A stretch of 64,000 nt of DNA, from positions 1 to 64,000 of the forward strand of contig JAWNZC010000282.1 of the NCBI GenBank assembly GCA_035771165.1. The letters are read 5' to 3'. The stretch comes from Paragorgia papillata (lineage: Eukaryota; Cnidaria; Anthozoa; Scleralcyonacea; Coralliidae). Positions 26,070 through 39,516 of the stretch are shown here, piece by piece (the stretch's first letter is position 1; every line of letters begins with the position of its first letter). The translations under genes and the position numbers were made by a program. The notes below the pieces were generated by a model that saw only the letters and a list, made by a program, of their open reading frames with translations, was not told the origin of the DNA and did no database searches.

Positions 26070-26110
26070 TCATCACATTCAAGAGTTATTCGCTTTTAAA
26101 AGAAGCTCGT
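26070..26110 (+). repeat. Hybrid truncated monomer junction
   Basis: A B-type tail is cut after CATCACATTCA and joined to AAGAGTTATTCGCTTTTAAAA, then directly to GAAGCTCGTTATATCG, skipping most of a monomer. The same unusual junction recurs at about 33880-33920 and 35422-35462, marking copies of one rearranged segment. Confidence 0.85.
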
Positions 26111-28432
26111 TATATCGTCTTGCTGGCCCAAGAAAAATTAGAAGTGGCCCAGATCTGGTTCAAGAGTTATTCGCTTTTAAAGCGAGACGCCCAAACTGTC
26201 AATTGCACAGCGCGCTAAAAAAAGAACACTTTATTATTAACTTCGTTGGGATAGTCTTGGGGGAAAGATATCGATGACTTTTTTTAATATTAACCGGCTT
26301 TCCTATATGTCAAATTGAAGCTCATTCTATCCTCTTGCTGGCGCAAGAAAAATTAGAAGTGGCCCAGATCTGGTTTAAGAGTTATTCGTATAAGCCAAAA
26401 CTGTGAAGGTATCACCACATTCACTTGGGGGGAAAATTTCGATGGGTTCTTTTAATTTTAACCAGCTATATATCAAAATGAAGCTCATTCTATCCTCTTG
26501 CTGGCCCAAGAAAAATTAGAAGTGGCCCAGAACTGGTTCAAGAGTTATTCGCTTTTAAAGCGAGACGCCCAAACTGTCAATTGCACAGCGCGCTAAAAAT
26601 AGAACACTTTATTATTACATTCGTCGGGATAGTCTTGGGGGGGAAATTTCGAAGGGTTATCTTAATTTTAACCGGCTTTCCTATATGTCAAATTGAAGCT
26701 CATTCTATCCTCTTGCTGGCCCAAGAAAAATTAGAAGTGGCCCAGATCTGGTTCAAGAGTTATTCGCTTTTAAAGTGAGACGCCCAACCTGTCAATTACA
26801 CAGCGCGCTAAAAATAGAACACTTTATTAACTATATTTCACGACATAGCCTTTGGGGGAGAGATTTCGATGGCTTCGGTTATTTTTAACCGGCTTTCCTA
26901 TATACGAAATTGAAGCTAAATCTATCTTCTTGCTGGCCCAAGAAAAATTAGAAGTCGCCCAGATTTGGTTCAAGAGTTGTTCGCTTTTAAAGCAAGAAGC
27001 CCAAACTATCAATTATATCGCGCCGGAAACAGAAATCTTTATTAATTGTACTTGGCGACATAGTCTTTGGGGGGAAAATTTCGATGGCTTCTGTTAACTT
27101 TAACCAGCTTTTCTATATATCAAATTGAAGCTCATTATATCGTCTTGCTGGCCCAAGATAAATTAGAAGTGGCCCAGATCTGGTTTAAGAGTTATTCGCA
27201 AACGCCGAAACTGTGAAGGTATCATCACATTCACTTGGGGGGGAAATTTCGATGGGTTCTTTTAATTTTAACCGGCTTTCCTATATATCAAAATGAAGCT
27301 CATTCTATCCTCTTGCTGGCCCAAGGAAAATTAGAAGTGGCCCAGATCTGGTTCAAGAGTTATTCGCTTTTAAAGTGAGACGCCCACCCTGTCAATTACA
27401 CAGCGCGCTAAGAATAGAAAACTTTATTAACTATATTTCACGACATAGCCTTTGGGGGAGAGATTTCGATGGCTTCGGTTATTTTTAACCGGCTTTCCTA
27501 TATACGAAATTGAAGCTAAATCTATCTTCTTGCTGGCCCAAGGAAAATTAGAAGTGGCCCAGATCTGGTTCAAGAGTTATTCGCTTTTAAATCGAGACGC
27601 CCAAACTGTCAATTGCACAGCGCGCTAAAAATAGAACACTTTATTATTAAATTCGTTGGGATAGTCTTGGGGGAAAGATTTCGATGGCTTTTTTAATATT
27701 AACCGGCTTTCCTATATGTCAAATTGAAGCTCATTCTATCCTCTTGCTGGCCCAAGAAAAATTAGAAGTGGCCCAGATCTGGTTCAAGAGTTATTCGCTT
27801 TTAAAGCGAGACGCCCAAACTGTCAACTACAGCGCACCGGAAATAGAAATCTTTATTAATTGTGGTTACTTAGACATTGGAGGAAACATTTCGATGGCTT
27901 TTGTTAATTTTAACCAGCTTTCCTATATATCAAATTGAAGCTCATTCTATCGTCTTCCTGGCCCAAGAAAAATTAGAAGTGGCCCAGATCTGGTTTAAGA
28001 GTTATTCGCATAAGCCAAAACTGTGAAGGTATCACCATTCGATGGGATAGTCTTGGGGGAAAGATTTCGATGGCTTTTTTTAATATTAACCGGCTTTCCT
28101 ATATGTCAAATTGAAGCTCATTCTATCCTCGTGCTGGCCATAGAAAAATTAGGAGTGGCCCAGATCTGGTTCAAGAGTTTATTTCGCTTTTAAAGTGAGA
28201 CGCCCAACCTGTGAATTACACAGCGGCGCTAAAAATAGAACACTTTATTAACTATATTTCACGACATAGCCTTTGGGGGAGAGATTTCGATGGCTTCGGT
28301 TATTTTTAACCGGCTTTCCTATATACGAAAATTGAAGCTAAATCTATCTTCTTGCTGGCCCAAGAAAAATTAGAAGTGGCCAGATTTGGTTCAAGAGTTG
28401 TTCGCTTTTAAAGCAAGAAGCCCAAACTGTCA

Positions 28433-30670
28433 ATTACATCGCACCGGAAACACAAATCTTTATTAATCCTAGTTGCCAGCATAGTCTTTGGGGGAAAAAT
28501 TTCAATGGCTTGTGTTAACATTAACCAGCTTTCCTATATATCAAAATGAAGCTCATTCTATCGTCTTGCTGGCCCAATAAAAATTAGAAGTGGCCCAGAT
28601 CTGGTTTAAGAGTTATTCGCAAACGCCGAAACTGTGAAGGTATCACCACATTCACTTGGGGGGAAAATTTCGATGGGTTCCTTTAATTTTAACCGGCTTT
28701 CCTATATATCAAAATGAAGCTCATTCTATCCTCTTGCTGGCCCAAGAAAAATTAGAAGTGGCCCAGAACTGCTTCAAGAGTTATTCGCTTTTAAAGCGAG
28801 ACGCCCAAACTGTCAATTGCACAGCCCGCTAAAAATAGAACACTTTATTATTAAATTCGTCGGGATAGTCTTTGGGGAAAGATTTCGATGGCTTTTTTAA
28901 TATTAACCGGTTTGCTATATGTCAAATTGAAGCTCATTCTATCCTCTTGCTGGCCCAAGAAAAATTAGAAGTGGCCCAGAACTGGTTCAAGAGTTATTCG
29001 CTTTTAAAGCGAGACGCCCAAACTGTCAACTACAGCGCACCGGAAATAGAACTCTTTATTAATTGTGGTTACTTAGACATTGGAGGAAACATTTCGATGG
29101 CTTTTGTTAATTTTAACCAGCTTTCCTATATATCAAATTGAAGCTCATTCTATCGTCTTGCTGGCCCAAGAAAAATTAGAAGTGGCCCAGATCTGGTTTA
29201 AGAGTTATTCGCATAAGCCAAAACTGTGAAGGTATCACCATTCGATGGGATAGTCTTGGGGGAAAGATTTCGATGGCTTTTTTTAATATTAACCGGCTTT
29301 CCTATATGTCAAATTGAAGCTCATTCTATCCTCGTGCTGGCCATAGAAAAATTAGGAGTGGCCCAGATCTGGTTCAAGAGTTATTCGCTTTTAAAGTGAG
29401 ACGCCCAACCTGTCAATTACACAGCGCGCTAAAAATAGAACACTTTATTAACTATATTTCACGACATAGCCTTTGGGGGAGAGATTTCGATGGCTTCGGT
29501 TATCTTTAACCGGCTTTCCTATATACGAAATTGAAGCTAAATCTATCTTCTTGCTGGCCCAAGAAAAATTAGAAGTCGCCCAGATTTGGTTCAAGAGTTG
29601 TTCGCTTTTAAAGCAAGAAGCCCAAACTGTCAATTATATCGCGCCGGAAACAGAAATCTTTATTAATTGTACTTGCCGACATAGTCTTTGGGGGGAAAAT
29701 TTCGATGGCTTCTGTTAACTTTAACCAGCTTTTCTATATATCAAATTGAAGCTCATTATATCGTCTTGCTGGCCCAAGAAAAATTAGAAGTGGCCCAGAT
29801 CTGGTTTAAGAGTTATTCGCAAACGCCGAAACTGTGAAGGTATCATCACATTCACTTGGGGGGGAAATTTCGATGGGTTCTTTTAATTTTAACCGGCTTT
29901 CCTATATATCAAAATGAAGCTCATTCTATCCTCTTGCTGGCCCAAGGAAAATTAGAAGTGGCCCAGATTTGGTTCAAGAGTTATTCGCTTTTAAAGTGAG
30001 ACGCCCACCCTGTCAATTACACAGCGCGCTAAGAATAGAAAACTTTATTAACTATATTTCACGACATAGCCTTTGGGGGAGAGATTTCGATGGCTTCGGT
30101 TATTTTTAACCGGCTTTCCTATATACGAAATTGAAGCTAAATCTATCTTCTTGCTGGCCCAAGAAAAATTAGAAGTGGCCCAGATTTGGTTCAAGAGTTG
30201 TTCGCTTTTAAAGCAAGAAGCCCAAACTGTCAATTACATCGCACCGGAAACACAAATCTTTATTAATCCTAGTTGCCAGCATAGTCTTTGGGGGGAAAAT
30301 TTCAATGGCTTGTGTTAACATTAACCAGCTTTCCTATATATCAAAATGAAGCTCATTCTATCGTCTTGCTGGCCCAATAAAAATTAGAAGTGGCCCAGAT
30401 CTGGTTTAAGAGTTATTCGCAAACGCCGAAACTGTGAAGGTATCACCACATTCACTTGGGGGGAAAATTTCGATGGGTTCCTTTAATTTTAACCGGCTTT
30501 CCTATATATCAAAATGAAGCTCATTCTATCCTCTTGCTGGCCCAAGAAAAATTAGAAGTGGCCCAGAACTGCTTCAAGAGTTATTCGCTTTTAAAGCGAG
30601 ACGCCCAAACTGTCAATTGCACAGCCCGCTAAAAATAGAACACTTTATTATTAAATTCGTCGGGATAGTC
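28433..30670 (+). repeat. Two copies of a rare satellite variant block 1800 bp apart
   Basis: A distinctive variant (CACAAATCTTTATTAATCCTAG, TTCAATGGCTTGTGTTAACA, GCCCAATAAAAATTAG) occurs at about 28433-28870 and again at 30233-30670, exactly 1800 bp later. This shows a block duplication of roughly nine monomers. Confidence 0.75.
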
Positions 30671-32372
30671 TTTGGGGAAAGATTTCGATGGCTTTTTTTA
30701 ATATTAACCGGCTTTCCTATATGTCAAATTGAAGCTCATTCTATCCTCGTGCTGGCCATAGAAAAATTAGGAGTGGCCCAGATCTGGTTCAAGAGTTATT
30801 CGCTTTTAAAGTGAGACGCCCAACCTGTCAATTACACAGCGCGCTAAAAATAGAACACTTTATTAACTATATTTCACGACATAGCCTTTGGGGGAGAGAT
30901 TTCGATGGCTTCGGTTATTTTTAACCGGCTTTCCTATATACGAAATTGAAGCTAAATCTATCTTCTTGCTGGCCCAAGAAAAATTAGAAGTGGCCCAGAT
31001 TTGGTTCAAGAGTTGTTCGCTTTTAAAGCAAGAAGCCCAAACTGTCAATTACATCGCACCGGAAATAGAACTCTTTATTAATTGTGGTTACTTAGACATT
31101 GGAGGAAACATTTCGATGGCTTTTGTTAATTTTAACCAGCTTTCCTATATATCAAATTGAAGCTCATTCTATCGTCTTGCTGGCCCAAGAAAAATTAGAA
31201 GTGGCCCATATCTGGTTTAAGAGTCATTCGCATAAGCCAAAACTGTGAAGGTATCACCATTCGATGGGATAGTCTTGGGGGAAAGATTTCGATGGCTTTT
31301 TTTAATATTAACCGGCTTTCCTATATGTCAAATTGAAGCTCATTCTATCCTCGTGCTGGCCCTAGAAAAATTAGGAGTGGCCCAGATCTGGTTCAAGAGT
31401 TATTCGCTTTTAAAGTGAGACGCCCAACCTGTCAATTACACAGCGCGCTAAAAATAGAACACTTTATTAACTATATTTCACGACATAGCCTTTGGGGGAG
31501 AGATTTCGATGGCTTCGGTTATTTTTAACCGGCTTTCCTATATACGAAATTGAAGCTAAATCTATCTTCTTGCTGGCCCAAGAAAAATTGGTGGCCCAGA
31601 TCTGGTTTAAGAGTTATTCGCAAACGCCGAAACTGTGAAGGTATCTTCACATTCAATTGGGGGGAAAATTTCGATGGGTTCTTTTAATTTTAACCGGCTT
31701 TCCTATATATCAAAATGAAGCTCATTCTATCCTCTTGCAGGCCCAAGAAAAATTTGAAGTGGCCCAGATCTGGTTCAAGAGTTATTCGCTTTTAAAGCGA
31801 GACGCCCAAACTGTCAATAACACAGCGCGCTAAAAATAGAACACTTTATTATTTAATTCGTCGGGATAGTCTTGGGGGAAAAATTTCGAAGGGTTATTTT
31901 AATTTTAACCGGCTTTCCTATATATCAAAATGAAGCTCATTCTATCCTCTTGCTGGCCCAAGAAAAATAAGAAGTGGCCCAGATCTGGTTCAAGAGTTAT
32001 TCGCTTTTAAAGTGAGACGCCCAACCTGTCAATTACACAGCGCGCTAAAAATAGAACACTTTATTAACTATATTTCACGACATAGCCTTTGGGGGAGAGA
32101 TTTCGATGGCTTCGGTTATTTTTAACCGGCTTTCCTATATACGAAATTGAAGCTAAATCTATCTTCTTGCTGGCCCAAGAAAAATTAGAAGTGGCCCAGA
32201 TCTGGTTCAAGAGTTGTTCGCTTTTAAAGCAAGAAGCCCAAACTGTCAATTACATCGCGCCGGAAACAGAAATCTTTATTAATTGCAGTTGCCAGCATAG
32301 TCTTTGGGGGGGAAATTTCGATGGCTTCTGTTAACTTTAACCAGCTTTCCTATATATCAAATTGAAGTTCAT

Positions 32373-35300
32373 TATATCGCCTTGCTGGCCCAAGAAAAAT
32401 TAGAAGTGGCCCAGATCTGGTTTAAGAGTTATTCGCATAAGCCAAAACTGTGAAGGTATGACGACATTCACTTGGGGGGGAAATTTCGATGCGTTCTTTT
32501 AATTTTAACCGGCTTTCCTATATATCAAAATGAAGCTCATTCTATCCTCTTGCTGGCCCAAGAAAAATTAGAAGTGGCCCAGATCTGGTTCAAGAGTTAT
32601 TCGCTTTTAAAGCGAGACGCCCAAACTGTCAATTGCACAGCCCGCTAAAAATAGAACACTTTATTATTAAATTCGTCGGGATAGTCTTGGGGAAAGATTT
32701 CGATGGCTTTTTTTGATATTAACCGGCTTTCCTATATGTCAAATTGAAGCTCATTCTATGCTCTTGCTGGCCCAAGAAAAATTAGAAGTGGCCCAGATCT
32801 GGTTCAAGAGTTATTCGCTTTTAAAGTGAGAGGCCCAACCTGTCAATTACACAGCGCGCTAAAAATAGAACACTTTATTAACTATATTTCACGACATAGC
32901 CTTTGGGGGAGAGATTTCGATGGCTTCGGTTATTTTTAACCGGCTTTCCTATATACGAAATTGAAGCTAAATCTATCTTCTTGCTGGCCCAAGAAAAATT
33001 AGAAGTGGCCCAGATTTGGTTCAAGAGTTGTTCGCTTTTAAAGCAAGAAGCCCAAACTGTCAATTACATCGCCCCGGAAACAGAAATCTTTATTAATTGT
33101 ACTTGCCGACATAGTCTTTGGGGGGGAAATTTCGATGGCTTCTGTTAACTTTAACCAGCTTTTCTATATATCAAATTGAAGCTCATTATATCGTCTTGCT
33201 GGCCCAAGAAAAATTATAAGTGGCCCAGATCTGGTTTAAGAGTTATTCGCAAACGCCGAAACTGTGAAGGTATCATCACATTCACTTGGGGGAAAAATTT
33301 CGATGGGTTCTTTTAATTTTAACTGGCTTTCCTATATATCAAAATGAAGCTCATTCTATCCTCTTGGTGGCCCAAGAAAAATTAGAAGTGGCCCAGATCT
33401 GGTTCAAGAGTTATTCGCTTTTAAAGCGAGACGCCCAAACTGTCAATTGCACAGCGCGCTAAAAATAGAACACTTTATTAACTATATTTCACGACATAGG
33501 CTTTTGGGGGAGAGATTTCGATGGCTTCGGTTATTTTTAACCGGCTTTCCTATATACGAAATTGAAGCTAAATCTATCTTCTTGCTGGCCCAAGAAAAAT
33601 TAGAAGTGGCCCAGATTTGGTTCAAGAGTTGTTCGCTTTTAAAGCAAGAAGCCCAAACTGTCAATTACATCGCGCCGGAAACAGAAATCTTTATTAATTG
33701 TACTTGCCAACATAGTCTTTGGGGGAAAAATTTCGATGGCTTCTGTTAACTTTAACCAGCTTTTCTATATATCAAATTGAAGCTCATTATATCGTCCTGC
33801 TGGCCCAAGAAAAATTAGAAGTGGCCCAGATCTGGTTTAAGAGTTATTCGCAAACGCCGAAACTGTGAAGGTATCATCACATTCAAGAGTTATTCCCTTT
33901 TAAAAGAAGCTCGTTATATCGTCTTGCTGGCCCAAGAAAAATTAGAAGTGGCCCAGATCTGGTTTAAGAGTTATTCGCATAAGCCAAAACTGTGAAGGTA
34001 TGACGACATTCACTTGGGGGGGAAATTTCGATGCGTTCTTTTAATTTTAACCGGCTTTCCTATATATCAAAATGAAGCTCATTCTATCCTCTTGCTGGCC
34101 CAAGAAAAATTAGAAGTGGCCCAGATCTGGTTCAAGAGTTATTCGCTTTTAAAGCGAGACGCCCAAACTGTCAATTGCACAGCCCGCTAAAAATAGAACA
34201 CTTTATTATTAAATTCGTCGGGATAGTCTTGGGGAAAGATTTCGATGGCTTTTTTTGATATTAACCGGCTTTCCTATATGTCAAATTGAAGCTCATTCTA
34301 TGCTCTTGCTGGCCCAAGAAAAATTAGAAGTGGCCCAGATCTGGTTCAAGAGTTATTCGCTTTTAAAGTGAGAGGCCCAACCTGTCAATTACACAGCGCG
34401 CTAAAAATAGAACACTTTATTAACTATATTTCACGACATAGCCTTTGGGGGAGAGATTTCGATGGCTTCGGTTATTTTTAACCGGCTTTCCTATATACGA
34501 AATTGAAGCTAAATCTATCTTCTTGCTGGCCCAAGAAAAATTAGAAGTGGCCCAGATTTGGTTCAAGAGTTGTTCGCTTTTAAAGCAAGAAGCCCAAACT
34601 GTCAATTACATCGCCCCGGAAACAGAAATCTTTATTAATTGTACTTGCCGACATAGTCTTTGGGGGGAAAATTTCGATGGCTTCTGTTAACTTTAACCAG
34701 CTTTTCTATATATCAAATTGAAGCTCATTATATCGTCTTGCTGGCCCAAGAAAAATTAGAAGTGGCCCAGATCTGGTTTAAGAGTTATTCGCAAACGCCG
34801 AAACTGTGAAGGTATCATCACATTCACTTGGGGGAAAAATTTCGATGGGTTCTTTTAATTTTAACTGGCTTTCCTATATATCAAAATGAAGCTCATTCTA
34901 TCCTCTTGGTGGCCCAAGAAAAATTAGAAGTGGCCCAGATCTGGTTCAAGAGTTATTCGCTTTTAAAGCGAGACGCCCAAACTGTCAATTGCACAGCGCG
35001 CTAAAAATAGAACACTTTATTAACTATATTTCACGACATAGGCTTTTGGGGGAGAGATTTCGATGGCTTCGGTTATTTTTAACCGGCTTTCCTATATACG
35101 AAATTGAAGCTAAATCTATCTTCTTGCTGGCCCAAGAAAAATTAGAAGTGGCCCAGATTTGGTTCAAGAGTTGTTCGCTTTTAAAGCAAGAAGCCCAAAC
35201 TGTCAATTACATCGCGCCGGAAACAGAAATCTTTATTAATTGTACTTGCCAACATAGTCTTTGGGGGGAAAATTTCGATGGCTTCTGTTAACTTTAACCA

Positions 35301-35456
35301 GCTTTTCTATATATCAAATTGAAGCTCATTATATCGTCTTGCTGGCCCAAGAAAAATTAGAAGTGGCCCAGATCTGGTTTAAGAGTTATTCGCAAACGCC
35401 GAAACTGTGAAGGTATCATCACATTCAAGAGTTATTCCCTTTTAAAAGAAGCTCGT
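32373..35456 (+). repeat. Direct duplication of a 1542-bp satellite block
   Basis: The block at about 32373-33914 is repeated at about 33915-35456. Shared private variants include GGTATGACGACATTC, CAGCCCGCTAAAAATAG, TCGCCCCGGAAAC, CCTCTTGGTGGCCC and the hybrid junction. Spacing is 1542 bp at every point checked. Confidence 0.85.
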
Positions 35457-36146
35457 TATATCGTCTTGCTGGCCCAAGAAAAATTAGAAGTGGCCCAGAT
35501 CTGGTTCAAGAGTTATTCGCTTTTAAAGCGAGACGCCCAAACTGTCAATTGCACAGCGCGCTAAAAAAAGAACACTTTATTATTAACTTCGTTGGGATAG
35601 TCTTGGGGGAAAGATATCGATGACTTTTTTTAATATTAACCGGCTTTCCTATATGTCAAATTGAAGCTCATTCTATCCTCTTGCTGGCGCAAGAAAAATT
35701 AGAAGTGGCCCAGATCTGGTTTAAGAGTTATTCGTATAAGCCAAAACTGTGAAGGTATCACCACATTCACTTGGGGGGAAAATTTCGATGGGTTCTTTCA
35801 ATTTTAACCAGCTATATATCAAAATGAAGCTCATTCTATCCTCTTGCTGGCCCAAGAAAAATTAGAAGTGGCCCAGAACTGGTTCAAGAGTTATTCGCTT
35901 TTAAAGCGAGATGCCCAAACTGTCAACTACAGCGCACCGGAAATATAAATCTTTATTAATTGTGGTTACTTAGACATTGGAGGAAACATTTCGATGGCTT
36001 TTGTTAATTTTAACCAGCTTTCTTATATATCAAATTGAAGCTCATTGTATCGTCTTGCTGGCCCAAGAAAAATTAGAAGTGGCCCAGATCTGGTTTAAGA
36101 GTTATTCGCATAAGCCAAAACTGTGAAGGTATCACCACATTCACTT

Positions 36147-36159
36147 GGGGGGGGGGGGG
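36147..36159 (+). repeat. Expanded G run in one satellite monomer
   Basis: Thirteen consecutive G residues replace the usual G4-G7 run that precedes AAATTTCGATG in each monomer. Confidence 0.9.
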
Positions 36160-36408
36160 AAATTTCGATGCGTTCTTTTAATTTTAACCGGCTTTCCTAT
36201 ATATCAAAATAAAGCTCATTCTATCCTCTTGCTGGCCCTAGAAAAATTAGAAGTGGCCCAGATCTGGTTCAAGAGTTATTCGCTTTTAAAGTGAGACGCC
36301 CAACCTGTCAATTACACAGCGCGCTAAAAATAGAACACTTTATTAACTATATTTCACGACATAGCCTTTGGGGGAGAGATTTCGATGGCTTCGGTTATTT
36401 TTAACCGG

Positions 36409-39312
36409 CTTTCCTATACACGAAATTGAAGCTAAATCTGTCTTCTTGCTGGCCCAAGAAAAATTAGAAGTGGCCCAGATTTGGTTCAAGAGTTATTCGC
36501 TTTTAAATCGAGACGCCCAAACTGTCAATTGCACAGCGCGCTAAAAATAGAACACTTTATTATTAAATTCCTTGGGATAGTCTTGGGGGAAAGATTTCGA
36601 TGGCTTTTTTAATATTAACCGGCTTTCCTATATGTCAAATTGAAGCTCATTCTATCCTCTTGCTGGCCCAAGAAAAATTAGAAGTGGCCCAGAACTGCTT
36701 CAAGAGTTATTCGCTTTTAAAGCGAGACGCCCAAACTGTCAATTGCACAGCGCGCTAAAAATAGAACACTTTATTATTAAATTCGTCGGGATAGTCTTGG
36801 GGGAAAGATTTCGATGGCTTTTTTAATATTAACCGGCTTTGCTATATGTCAAATTGAAGATCATTCTATCCTCTTGCTGGCCCAAGAAAAATTAGAAGTG
36901 GCCCAGAACTGGTTCAAGAGTTATTCGCTTTTAAAGCGAGACGCCCAAACTGTCAACTACAGCGCACCGGAAATAGAAATCTTTATTAATTGTGGTTACT
37001 TAGACATTGGAGGAAACATTTCGATGGCTTTTGTTAATTTTAACCAGCTTTCCTATATATCAAATTGAAGGTCATTCTATCGTCTTGCTGGCCCAAGAAA
37101 AATTAGAAGTGGCCCAGATCTGGTTTAAGAGTTATTCGCATAAGCCAAAACTGTGAAGGTATCATCACATTCACTTGGGGGAAAAATTTCGATGCGTTCT
37201 TTTAATTTTAACCGGCTTTCCTATATATCAAAATGAAGCTCATTCTATCCTCTTGCTGGCCCAAGAAAAATTAGAAGTGGCCCAGATCTGGTTCAAGAGT
37301 TATTCGCTTTTAAAGCGAGACGCCCAAACTGTCAATTGCACAGCGCGCTAAAAATAGAACTTTATTATGAAATTCGTCGGGATAGTCTTGGGGGAAAGAT
37401 TTCGATGGCTTTTTTTAATATTAACCGGCTTTCCTATATGTCAAATTGAAGCTCATTCTATCCTCTTGCTTGCCCTAGAAAAATTAGGAGTGGCCCAGAT
37501 CTGGTTCAAGAGTTATTCGCTTTTAAAGTGAGACGCCCAACCTGTCAATTACACAGCGCGCTAAAAATAGAACACTTTATTAACTATATTTCACGACATA
37601 GCCTTTGGGGGAGAGATTTCGATGGCTTCGGTTATTTTTAACCGGCTTTCCTATATACGAAATTGAAGCTAAATCTATCTTCTTGCTGGCCCAAGAAAAA
37701 TTAGAAGTGGCCCAGATTTGGTTCAAGAGTTGTTCGCTTTTAAAGGAAGAAGCCCAAACTGTCAATTACATCGCGCCGGAAACACAAATCTTTATTAATT
37801 GTAGTTGCCAGCATAGTCTTTGGGGGGAAAATTTCGATGGCTTCTGTTAACTTTAACCAGCTTTCCTATATACGAAATTGAAGCTAAATCTATCTTCTTG
37901 CTGGCCCAAGAAAAATTAGAAGTGGCCCAGATTTGGTTCAAGAGTTATTTGCTTTTAAATCGAGACGCCCAAACTGTCAATTGCACAGCGCGCTAAAAAT
38001 AGAACACTTTATTATTAAATTCCTTGGGATAGTCTTGGGGGAAAGATTTCGATGGCTTTTTTAATATTAACCGGCTTTCCTATATGTCAAATTGAAGCTC
38101 ATTCTATCCTCTTGCTGGCCCAAGAAAAATTAGAAGTGGCCCAGAACTGCTTCAAGAGTTATTCGCTTTTAAAGCGAGACGCCCAAACTGTCAATTGCAC
38201 AGCGCGCTAAAAATAGAACACTTTATTATTAAATTCGTCGGGATAGTCTTTGGGGAAAGATTTCGATGGCTTTTTTAATATTAACCGGCTTTGCTATATG
38301 TCAAATTGAAGATCATTCTATCCTCTTGCTGGCCCAAGAAAAATTAGAAGTGGCCCAGAACTGGTTCAAGAGTTATTCGCTTTTAAAGCGAGACGCCCAA
38401 ACTGTCAACTACAGCGCACCGGAAATAGAAATCTTTATTAATTGTGGTTACTTAGACATTGGAGGAAACATTTCGATGGCTTTTGTTAATTTTAACCAGC
38501 TTTCCTATATATCAAATTGAAGCTCATTATATCGTCTTGCTGGCCCAAGAAAAATTAGAAGTGGCCCAGATCTGGTTTAAGAGTTATTCGCATAAGCCAA
38601 AACTGTGAAGGTATCATCACATTCACTTGGGGGAAAAATTTCGATGCGTTCTTTTAATTTTAACCGGCTTTCCTATATATCAAAATGAAGCTCATTCTAT
38701 CCTCTTGCTGGCCCAAGAAAAATTAGAAGTGGCCCAGATCTGGTTCAAGAGTTATTCGCTTTTAAAGCGAGACGCCCAAACTGTCAATTGCACAGCGCGC
38801 TAAAAATAGAACTTTATTATGAAATTCGTCGGGATAGTCTTGGGGGAAAGATTTCGATGGCTTTTTTTAATATTAACCGGCTTTCCTATATGTCAAATTG
38901 AAGCTCATTCTATCCTCTTGCTTGCCCTAGAAAAATTAGGAGTGGCCCAGATCTGGTTCAAGAGTTATTCGCTTTTAAAGTGAGACGCCCAACCTGTCAA
39001 TTACACAGCGCGCTAAAAATAGAACACTTTATTAACTATATTTCACGACATAGCCTTTGGGGGAGAGATTTCGATGGCTTCGGTTATTTTTAACCGGCTT
39101 TCCTATATACGAAATTGAAGCTAAATCTATCTTCTTGCTGGCCCAAGAAAAATTAGAAGTGGCCCAGATTTGGTTCAAGAGTTGTTCGCTTTTAAAGGAA
39201 GAAGCCCAAACTGTCAATTACATCGCGCCGGAAACACAAATCTTTATTAATTGTAGTTGCCAGCATAGTCTTTGGGGGGGAAATTTCGATGGCTTCTGTT
39301 AACTTTAACCAG
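36409..39312 (+). repeat. Direct duplication of a 1452-bp, seven-monomer satellite block
   Basis: CTTTCCTATA anchors at 36409, 37861 and 39313 delimit two copies of 1452 bp. They share private variants such as GAAGATCATTCTATCC, TTGCTTGCCCTAG, a 4-bp deletion giving AGAACTTTATTATGAAATTC, and TTAAAGGAAGAAGCC. Only a few substitutions separate the copies. The large transposon lies about 30 bp after the second copy. Confidence 0.88.
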
Positions 39313-39337
39313 CTTTCCTATATATCAAAATGAAGCT

Positions 39338-39343
39338 CATTCT
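39338..39343. repeat. Left target-site duplication of IS3EU-like element (CATTCT)
   Basis: CATTCT precedes the element and recurs at 51338-51343. Joining the flanks restores GCTCATTCTATCGTC, a normal satellite sequence. Confidence 0.9.
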
Positions 39344-39509
39344 TATGAGGGGTGATTACCGCCAAAATCCAATACTGTATTATGCAATTGCATTTGGCAT
39401 TCTGCAATGGAAACTTTCGTTCTGCAATTCTGTTTCATGCTTACGTCACATTATGCATGACACTCAGTTGACATTTTTTGGACTCCTGACCGCGTAGCCC
39501 TGGGACTAG
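39344..39509 (+). repeat. Left terminal inverted repeat of IS3EU-like element (166 bp)
   Basis: Runs from TATGAGGGGTGATTACC through GCATTCTGCAATGG and GTCACATTATGCATGACAC to GCGTAGCCCTGGGACTAG. It matches the inverted right end except for a 10-bp gap and the absence of an 84-bp duplication found on the right. The transposase start codon lies only 7 bp inside it, so this repeat probably contains the transposase promoter. Confidence 0.93.
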
Positions 39510-39516
39510 GGGAGTA

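Larger units (their letters stand above)
10616..39343 (+). repeat. Satellite array, central arm
   Basis: About 28.7 kb of uninterrupted satellite in the same orientation as the left arm. Up to about 21.4 kb it is dominated by classes A, B, C and D. From about 21.5 kb a further class E appears, with a CAACTACAGCGCACCGG and GGTTACTTAGACATTGG tail of about 215 bp, and a B variant with CGCAAACGCCGAAACTG becomes common. Near-identical blocks recur at regular distances, showing recent unequal exchange. No gene, tRNA or transposon is visible within it. Open frames of 61-112 codons on both strands repeat with the monomers and are not considered genes. Confidence 0.95.

Noticed and set aside
10616..39343. 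CRISPR array or other bacterial repeat-spacer locus
   Set aside because: The repeats are about 200 bp, directly adjoining, with no unique short spacers, and the inserted genes are spliced eukaryotic genes.
10616..39343. Tandem 5S rRNA, tRNA or snRNA gene cluster
   Set aside because: No A/B/C boxes, tRNA fold or 5S-like sequence was found in the monomer; only short palindromes.
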